NCBI GenBank assembly: GCA_963831155.1
Contig: CAWHOY010000006.1
Location: forward strand, 496,001-560,000
Length of the DNA: 64,000 nt
Direction of reading: 5' to 3'
Source of the DNA: CAVRXQ01 sp963831155
GTDB taxonomy: Bacteria > Actinomycetota > Acidimicrobiia > Acidimicrobiales > Bog-793
Shown: positions 61,317 through 64,000 of the stretch, in pieces
Layout of the letters: each line of letters begins with the position of its first letter
How positions within the stretch are numbered: position 1 is the stretch's first letter
Notes under the pieces: generated by a model
Seen by the model: the letters and a program-made list of their open reading frames with translations, nothing else
The model's database searches: none
Told to the model about the DNA's origin: nothing
Program-made: the position numbers and the translations under genes

Positions 61317-61467
61317 AAACGAGCGCTGGTCGGCACTATCGGACCCAGGGAGATTCCCTCCGCCGGCGACCGAAGAGGAAACGTAAGCCTCAGAGGTGTG
61401 TCGCCGGCGGGGGAAGATCCAAGATTTGGATCCAGCTCCGGTCGGACTTGACAAACGAAGAGCGAGG

Positions 61468-61499
61468 AAAACGCCCCTGACGGAGTCAGAGGCGTTTTT
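61468..61499 (+). terminator. intrinsic terminator after the peptide gene
   Basis: AAAACGCC-C-CTGAC-GGA-GTCAG-A-GGCGTTTT forms a 13-pair stem with one mismatch and a GGA loop, running into TTTTT. It lies 152 bases after the precursor stop and marks the end of the exporter-peptide transcript. It is the strongest terminator in the window. Confidence 0.85.
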
Positions 61500-61638
61500 C
61501 ATTGTGCCGCTTTGTCTTAAACGCCCAAACCTTCGCTCGGATCAGTCGAGAAGACCGTACCGCAGCGGCGTATCAGCTGATCAAGGTCGAGCGCGACGCG
61601 GGCGTGATCTTCACCGCAACGCGCGGCTGCAGAAGTTC

Positions 61639-61770
61639 ATGAACGAGATTCGAACACCCGTGTATCGTGGCCCCTTCGTCGAGGCCTACCAATCGGTCGT
61701 TGCATCGATAAAGCACGACCGTTCGGCGTGCGTTGCCAACGTTGCGCAAGCAGATCCTGAGGCGAAATGA
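61639..61770 (+). CDS. possible small gene coupled to crp
   Basis: 43 codons from ATG 61639 (MNEIRTPVYRGPFVEAYQSV) whose TGA overlaps the crp ATG as ATGA. The frame is open back to 61504 without plausible content. A neighbouring frame upstream (FARISREDRTAAAYQLIKVE) also looks protein-like, so this may be the remnant of a longer, shifted gene. It is the only content of the 450-base stretch between the peptide and crp genes other than the terminator. No family is recognised. Confidence 0.3.
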   Translation: MNEIRTPVYRGPFVEAYQSVVASIKHDRSACVANVAQADPEAK

Positions 61771-62450
61771 CCGAAGCGAACACGGCTGAAGATCACAACT
61801 TTCTGCGCCGCCTCACCAACAAAGAGCAAGCGGCGTTCGCCGAACACAGTCATCGGAAGAAGTTCGAGCGCGGCTCGGCGCTGTTCCGCCAGGGTGATAG
61901 TGGTGACGAGGTGTTCATTGTTCGTTCGGGTCGGGTGAAGGTCAGCGTCAGGCGTGGCGGACGGGAGGTGATTCTGGCGGTCTACGACTCCGGTGCACTC
62001 CTCGGCGAGCTCGGCGCGGTCGACGGAAACGCGCGATCCGCGACGGTAAGTGCCCTCGAGGAGGTCGAGATCGACGTCATTTCTCACGACGAGTTCATGG
62101 CGCTTTTGGAAGAGCATCCACGCATCGCGACCGAGTTGCTTCGCCTGGTCGCCGGCCGACTGCGGAGCACTTCGTTGCGGCAGCTCGAGTTCGGCACGAT
62201 GGACGCCCTCGCGCGACTCTGCGCAAGCCTGTCGGAACTCGCTAGCCGCTACGGCACCGCGCGGGGCGACGAGATCGAGATCGAAACTCCGTTCCACCAA
62301 GGCGAGCTCGCCTCGTGGTCCGGGATCTCCCGCGAAGCGGTCGTGAAGGGGTTTCGCCAATTGCGGGGACTCGGCTGGCTCGAAGTAGAAGGGCGAACGT
62401 TGATCCTGCGCAACCCGGAGGCGATCAGGCGGCGTGCGAGAGGTCTGTGA
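61767..62450 (+). CDS. Crp/Fnr-family transcriptional regulator
   Basis: 227 residues. N-terminal cyclic-nucleotide-binding fold (about 25-140) with LLGELGAVDGNARSATVSAL, including the Arg-Ser phosphate contact. The C-terminal winged helix (about 150-225) has PFHQGELASWSGISREAVVK and GFRQLRGLGWLEVEG. There are no Fnr cysteines. It probably binds cAMP or cGMP. It lies just after the cNMP-gated exporter locus, so both may read the same second messenger. A HIT gene follows 26 bases later. Confidence 0.9.
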   Translation: MTEANTAEDHNFLRRLTNKEQAAFAEHSHRKKFERGSALFRQGDSGDEVFIVRSGRVKVSVRRGGREVILAVYDSGALLGELGAVDGNARSATVSALEEVEIDVISHDEFMALLEEHPRIATELLRLVAGRLRSTSLRQLEFGTMDALARLCASLSELASRYGTARGDEIEIETPFHQGELASWSGISREAVVKGFRQLRGLGWLEVEGRTLILRNPEAIRRRARGL

Positions 62451-62476
62451 GGTGCGTCGAATGAGTTCGTCGCCGA

Positions 62477-62941
62477 ATGACGCGTGCGCCTTCATTGTCT
62501 GAACCCGATGCGCCCTGTCTCGTTTGCCGCGAATTGCGCGGGGCCGTGGCGGTTCCGGGTGCGCTCCTCGAGTCCAAAAAGTTGGTCGGGGTCTTTCACG
62601 CGCCACCTTCGCCTGCCGGGACCGCCTTTCTTGGTCGCTTGCTCGTCACTCCCCGTCGACACGCTTCGGATTTCGCCGGGCTGAACGTTTCAGAAGCAGC
62701 CGAGGTGGGCGTCCAAATCCATCGGTATTCGGCTGCCCTGAAGGCGCTCGGAGCTCCGCGGGTCTATCTCGCGACGATCGGTCACGGTGTTGATCACCTC
62801 CATGTTCATCTGTTGCCTCGCTGGCCGGAAACTCCGGACAGCATTGCCTGGCATGCCGTTGACGAATGGCCGGGAGCGCGACGAGGAGACTTCGACGGGG
62901 CCGCAGCGGTCGTTGAGCACATTCGATCGTTGGTGAACTGA
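62477..62941 (+). CDS. HIT-family nucleotide hydrolase/transferase
   Basis: 154 residues. The histidine-triad motif is HLHVHLLPRW (about residues 114-123), with an N-terminal CLVCREL cysteine pair seen in many HIT proteins and LLVTPRRHASDFAGLN. HIT proteins hydrolyse nucleoside phosphoramidates or dinucleotides. Start is ATG 62477. Confidence 0.88.
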   Translation: MTRAPSLSEPDAPCLVCRELRGAVAVPGALLESKKLVGVFHAPPSPAGTAFLGRLLVTPRRHASDFAGLNVSEAAEVGVQIHRYSAALKALGAPRVYLATIGHGVDHLHVHLLPRWPETPDSIAWHAVDEWPGARRGDFDGAAAVVEHIRSLVN

Positions 62942-62996
62942 GGCGAACGAAAGGAGGTGACGAGGATTCGTCGGCGACCAAGCTGAGAATCGCACC

Positions 62997-64000
62997 ATGA
63001 ACGTTCTCGAGCGCGGTGTTCGACGGATCGACGCATTTCAGCAGCGCCACCGCGCTTCGGCGTTTTTCTTCGGAGTCATGAAGAAGTACGGCGACGACAA
63101 CGGGGGAGGACTGACGGTCCGCCTCACGTTCGCGGTGTTCATGACGGTCTTTCCCCTGTTGCTCCTGCTCGCCACCGTGCTTGCGATCGTGCTTTCGGGC
63201 GACCCGTCGGCTCGGCGCGCGGTGCTCCACTCGACCTTCGTCGAGTTTCCGATCGTCGGGAAGGACCTCCTCAACAACATTCACGTCCTGCGGCGTAACT
63301 CCGCTTTCGGACTTGTGATCGGGATCGTCGGCCTCGTCTATGGCGCCACAGGGCTGGCAGGAACCGGTCTGTATGTCATGGAGCAGGTTTGGAACGTCCC
63401 GGCCGTGGTGCGACCGGGTTACCGGGTCCGCATAGCGCGCAGTCTCGTCTTCTTGCTGGTGCTCGCGGTCGGACTGATCACGACGACCTTTCTCTCGAGC
63501 TTCGGAACCTTCGGACGTCACAACGTCGCACTCGGCGTCGCGGCGGAGGCAGTCGCCGGGATCGAGAACGTTGGAGTGTTCCTCGCGGCGTTCCGCGTTC
63601 TGACTCCGAAGCAGGTCCGGACTCGGAACCTCATCGTCGGTGCAGCGGTCGGCGGAGTGCTTTGGACAGTGATACAAGCGTTCGGGGGCTACGTCGTCGG
63701 CCACTACCTCAAGAACGACAACGCGGTGTACGGAACGTTCGGGACCGTGCTCGGGCTAATCGCGTGGATATCGATCGGGGCGCAGATCACCGTGTATTCG
63801 GCGGAGATGAACTCAGTGATCGTCCGGCGCCTGTGGCCGCGAGCAATGGTGCAGCCTCCGCTCACCGTGGCAGACCAGCAATCGATTGCGCTCCAGGTGA
63901 TCGAGAACCAGCGGCGTCCGGAACAGGAAGTGATCACGCGCGTGCAGGGTCGTCCGATGACCGAGGACGAGTACCGGGTTGCCGGATGGGTGCTCGATCA
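62997..64000 (+). CDS. YihY/BrkB-family membrane protein (truncated by window edge)
   Basis: At least 334 residues, continuing past the window. The cytoplasmic N-terminus (MNVLERGVRRIDAFQQRH) is followed by about six transmembrane helices (FAVFMTVFPLLLLLATVLAI, FGLVIGIVGLVYGATGLAG, SLVFLLVLAVGLITTTFLSS, and others) and the family segment VYGTFGTVLGLIAWISIGAQ. The function of the family (once misnamed ribonuclease BN) is unclear; transport or envelope roles are suggested. ATG 62997 is preferred. A perfect AAGGAGGTGA at 62951-62960 lies too far upstream and has no start codon near it. Confidence 0.85.
   Translation, partial: MNVLERGVRRIDAFQQRHRASAFFFGVMKKYGDDNGGGLTVRLTFAVFMTVFPLLLLLATVLAIVLSGDPSARRAVLHSTFVEFPIVGKDLLNNIHVLRRNSAFGLVIGIVGLVYGATGLAGTGLYVMEQVWNVPAVVRPGYRVRIARSLVFLLVLAVGLITTTFLSSFGTFGRHNVALGVAAEAVAGIENVGVFLAAFRVLTPKQVRTRNLIVGAAVGGVLWTVIQAFGGYVVGHYLKNDNAVYGTFGTVLGLIAWISIGAQITVYSAEMNSVIVRRLWPRAMVQPPLTVADQQSIALQVIENQRRPEQEVITRVQGRPMTEDEYRVAGWVLD

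Noticed and set aside
62951..62960. Perfect AAGGAGGTGA ribosome-binding site
   Set aside because: No usable start codon lies 5-12 bases downstream in an open frame. The YihY gene start at 62997 is too far. Probably chance or a relic.
1..64000. Mobile elements, phage genes or CRISPR arrays
   Set aside because: No transposase, integrase, capsid or repeat-spacer pattern was seen on either strand. The only tandem repeat is the Lys-rich tail of topA.

Overview
High-GC bacterial chromosome, almost certainly an actinobacterium. The evidence is a WhiB protein next to a pair of ArsA-like ATPases (mycobacterial whiB4 order), a MarP-like CvpA-trypsin protease, an orphan GlnR-type regulator, a two-domain anti-sigma/ECF pair, many GTG/TTG starts, and the topA-tmk-holB order. 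A divergent lineage such as Acidimicrobiia fits best, but that is inference. There are no insertion sequences, CRISPR arrays, phage genes or rRNA. One tRNA (Pro, CGG) is present.

Layout. 0-3.7 kb: frameshifted MerR regulator, secreted repeat protein, ECF sigma plus zinc anti-sigma factor, secreted protein. 3.7-10.8 kb: Lon; MFS exporter divergent from its TetR; broken queA in an operon with an SDR gene, divergent from SoxR across a MerR-type operator. 10.9-16.5 kb: frameshifted GH15 glucoamylase, MarP, PyrE, a response regulator with Glu at the phospho-acceptor position, VIT1-like transporter. 16.5-24.7 kb: phosphohistidine phosphatase, two cyclophilins, GNAT, aspartokinase (with an internal beta-subunit start) and Asd, ProRS, CHAP amidase, an unknown gene. 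24.7-30.5 kb: tRNA-Pro overlapped by a CorC gene, single-domain receiver, ArsA pair, WhiB, Mrp, ErpA, RidA (an Fe-S/redox block). 30.5-44.9 kb: YVTN lipoprotein, GlnR plus glutamine synthetase, NadE, primary-type sigma factor, HAD phosphatase, TopA-Tmk-HolB, GNAT, EamA transporter, acylphosphatase.

44.9-52.7 kb is a phenylalanine/tyrosine catabolic cluster: phenylalanine hydroxylase, two Lrp/AsnC regulators, a VOC protein, HPPD, an aminotransferase fused to a DinB-like domain, fumarylacetoacetase (frameshifted) and homogentisate dioxygenase. Every step from Phe to fumarate plus acetoacetate is represented except a glutathione-type maleylacetoacetate isomerase. The fused DinB-like domain is a candidate replacement.

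52.8-56.7 kb: proline-rich membrane protein, GNAT, saccharopine-dehydrogenase-like protein, type II NADH dehydrogenase. 56.8-61.5 kb is the most unusual region: a parvulin-like protein, a 1031-residue exporter with two cyclic-nucleotide-binding domains plus a C39 protease plus an ABC transporter, and a 66-residue ORF with a double-glycine leader, closed by a strong terminator. A Crp-family regulator follows. This looks like a small peptide maturation/secretion system. The window ends in a HIT protein and a truncated YihY/BrkB membrane protein.

Several conserved genes (MerR, queA, GH15, fahA) are split by small indels, two of them in GC-dinucleotide runs. Either the sequence carries assembly errors or these genes are decaying, and the sequence alone does not separate the two.
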